From: RBG-13-51-18 sp963739395
Lineage (GTDB): Bacteria > Chloroflexota > Dehalococcoidia > Dehalococcoidales > RBG-16-60-22
DNA: 64,000 nucleotides
Direction: 5' to 3'
Assembly: GCA_963739395.1 (NCBI GenBank)
Contig: CAVUAE010000001.1
Span: 620,001-684,000 of the forward strand
Positions within the stretch are counted from its first letter, which is position 1, and each line of letters opens with the position of its first letter. A model generated the notes under the pieces. It saw only the letters and a program-made list of their open reading frames with translations, was not told where the DNA came from and did not search any database. Both the position numbers and the translations under genes were made by a program. Of the stretch, positions 63,012 to 64,000 are shown piece by piece.

Positions 63012-63060
63012 ATGTGAGGTTTTTGTGAGGTCTGACTAGCAAGTAGTGATACAAATGTGA
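63012..63060 (+). promoter_or_regulatory. Four half-site array (TTGTGA type), copy 3
   Basis: Half-sites ATGTGA (63012), TTGTGA (63023), TAGTGA (63044) and ATGTGA (63055) are spaced 11, 21 and 11 bp. A single extra TTGTGA lies at 62978. The array ends 40 bp before the small gene at 63101. Confidence 0.78.
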
Positions 63061-63100
63061 GTGCCGTTGAGTATGTTAAAAGTGTAAGCTAAGGAGAAAA

Positions 63101-63343
63101 ATGATTCTGGTATGGAATAATGTAGATTCCTTTAAGCGGCATCTCCAGGATATGAGGTCATTCCACCAGGCGCATTACGCTATACAGAAGAGCGACGCGA
63201 GAATGCTAAAAGATATGGCGCTCCTTGGCGATGTCCGGCCGCCTCACGAGACAGGTTTTATCAAAAAAATTACTGATATAAGGGGTAAAATCGTCTTCGT
63301 TCCTATATGGGAAATGACATTACCACGAGGTTCTCAAAATTAA
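63101..63343 (+). CDS. Unassigned 80-residue protein
   Basis: This small protein is not recognised. It is rich in His and charged residues (FKRHLQDMRSFHQAHYAIQK, then GDVRPPHETGF). No membrane segment is seen. The start follows aaggagaaaa, and it lies just downstream of the third half-site array and 16 bases before the orphan receiver, so it probably belongs to the same unit. Confidence 0.72.
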   Translation: MILVWNNVDSFKRHLQDMRSFHQAHYAIQKSDARMLKDMALLGDVRPPHETGFIKKITDIRGKIVFVPIWEMTLPRGSQN

Positions 63344-63359
63344 TAATAAGGGGATAAAT

Positions 63360-63773
63360 TTGACACCCGATATTACTCATAAAGAGCGCGATTGTATCCT
63401 GGTGATGGATAGTAATCAGGAAATGTCAACGCTATTAGATCGTTTTTTAGAGTTAGAAGGCTACGACACTGTTATTGTTGCTGATTATGATGAGGCATTA
63501 AGCCTTTTTAAAGAATTGAACCCTGATATGGTAATCATCGATGCGTTCACACCAGAGGATGAAAGCCTGCGCACGCTTGATACGATACGAGAATACTCTG
63601 ATGTGCCAATAATCGTCGTTACCGCCAATAATGACCAAGAAATTCTCAAGACGATGTTGGAGCATGGTGCCGATGACTTTATACGTAAACCTTTCAGCGT
63701 AAAACCTTTTGTCGCCAGAATCAAGGCTAAGCTAAGGCGTTATCACCATCAAGTAATCCAGCCACCTGATTGA
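63360..63773 (+). CDS. Orphan single-domain receiver
   Basis: This 137-residue receiver with a TTG start has CILVMDSNQEM (one acidic residue replaced by Ser), the phospho-Asp in MVIIDAFTPED and the Lys of FIRKPFS. It has no output domain. The acidic pocket is weaker than usual, so phosphorylation is possible but altered. It is likely part of the pilus regulation unit. Confidence 0.85.
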   Translation: MTPDITHKERDCILVMDSNQEMSTLLDRFLELEGYDTVIVADYDEALSLFKELNPDMVIIDAFTPEDESLRTLDTIREYSDVPIIVVTANNDQEILKTMLEHGADDFIRKPFSVKPFVARIKAKLRRYHHQVIQPPD

Positions 63774-63834
63774 AATTTTTTCTACGTTTAAATAATCAAA
63801 TGATGTTCCGGTGAATATTCCCTACGAACTTTTT

Positions 63835-63869
63835 TATACCTTGATTTTTTATTTTCAATAAGGTATAGT
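63835..63869 (+). promoter_or_regulatory. Candidate promoter with dyad before cobalamin riboswitch
   Basis: A -35-like TTGATT (63841-63846) and a -10-like TATAGT (63864-63869) are separated by 17 bp. The inverted repeat TATACCTT (63835-63842) / AAGGTATA (63860-63867) spans both, which could be an operator. Confidence 0.6.
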
Positions 63870-63892
63870 AATAGCACAATTGAATAAGCGAA

Positions 63893-64000
63893 CAGAGGTG
63901 CCCGAGCGTGAGCGAGGGACTAACTGGATAGCAAGTCGGTGAGAATCCGACACGGCCGCGCCGCTGTATTTGGTCATTAAGAGAACCATCAGTCAGAACG
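63893..64000 (+). promoter_or_regulatory. Cobalamin riboswitch, 3' end cut by window
   Basis: The segment carries the characteristic cobalamin-riboswitch core: aggtgccc at the start, gtcggtgagaatccgac, a G+C-rich ccgcgccgctgt and the closing agtcagaacg. The downstream gene is outside the window; a B12 transport or synthesis gene is expected. Confidence 0.87.

Overview
The window is a 64 kb piece of a bacterial chromosome of moderate G+C content. No phylogenetic marker settles the taxon. The gene set (bacterial Lgt/FtsY/FabF housekeeping genes, an archaellin-type class III signal-peptide protein, a tungstate transporter, a citrate/homocitrate-synthase-type condensing enzyme, a UroD-like methyltransferase, a corrinoid riboswitch and a Gram-positive-style type IV pilus locus) suggests an anaerobic Chloroflexota bacterium of the Dehalococcoidia kind. 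That assignment is inference.

Layout. 1-4.2 kb: the end of a PD-(D/E)XK nuclease-like gene, a cupin-like gene, tRNA-Met and a complete tupABC tungstate transporter (minus strand). 4.4-10.7 kb: SDR, thiolase, CorA, queuosine-precursor transporter, an MBL hydrolase, a Mut7-C protein, nitroreductase and an Smr protein. 10.8-14 kb: tRNA-His, tRNA-Arg, an endonuclease/exonuclease/phosphatase gene and pckA. 14-21.2 kb: mtaB, fabF, recJ, an IMP-cyclohydrolase-like gene, lgt and ftsY. 21.3-23.2 kb: an AT-rich ATPase + TOPRIM-like pair resembling abortive-infection modules. 23.2-35.7 kb: a DUF1998 helicase, DUF503, an HTH regulator divergent from a condensing-enzyme gene, trmO, a HhH-GPD glycosylase, an archaellin, pyrD, tRNA-Ser, miaB, yajC, nadC, a Fur-type regulator, dtd and an FmdB-type protein. 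35.8-45.2 kb: tRNA-Glu, a radical SAM/SPASM protein with a small partner, a two-domain cupin-like protein, cinA, a UroD-like protein, a GT39-like membrane protein, a D-2-hydroxyacid dehydrogenase, a degenerate receiver and an MBL hydrolase. 45.5-63.8 kb: two BldC-like regulators, prepilins, two multi-PAS kinases, receivers, pilB, pilC, a 36-residue membrane protein, pilO, a pilM-pilN fusion, pilT, an OmpR-type regulator and an orphan receiver. The window ends inside a cobalamin riboswitch.

How the parts fit. The last 18 kb reads as one sensory-motility locus: kinases and receivers wrapped around a type IV pilus assembly machine. One minor pilin carries a seven-repeat domain that should fold as a seven-bladed beta-propeller. 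Three promoter regions in this locus share the same four-half-site array, with spacings of exactly 11, 21 and 11 bp and a conserved GTGA-NN-TTTTTGTGA core. This is the layout expected for an OmpR/PhoB-class regulator, and one is encoded in the locus.

Other notable points: a 12-codon remnant of a second pckA 3' end beside tRNA-Arg that differs from the intact gene only at synonymous sites and the stop; three genes (Mut7-C, fabF, ftsY) whose only well-placed starts are AUU or AUC; duplicated tRNA 3' ends; and a helically phased TTTCATAT array between a regulator and the gene divergent from it.
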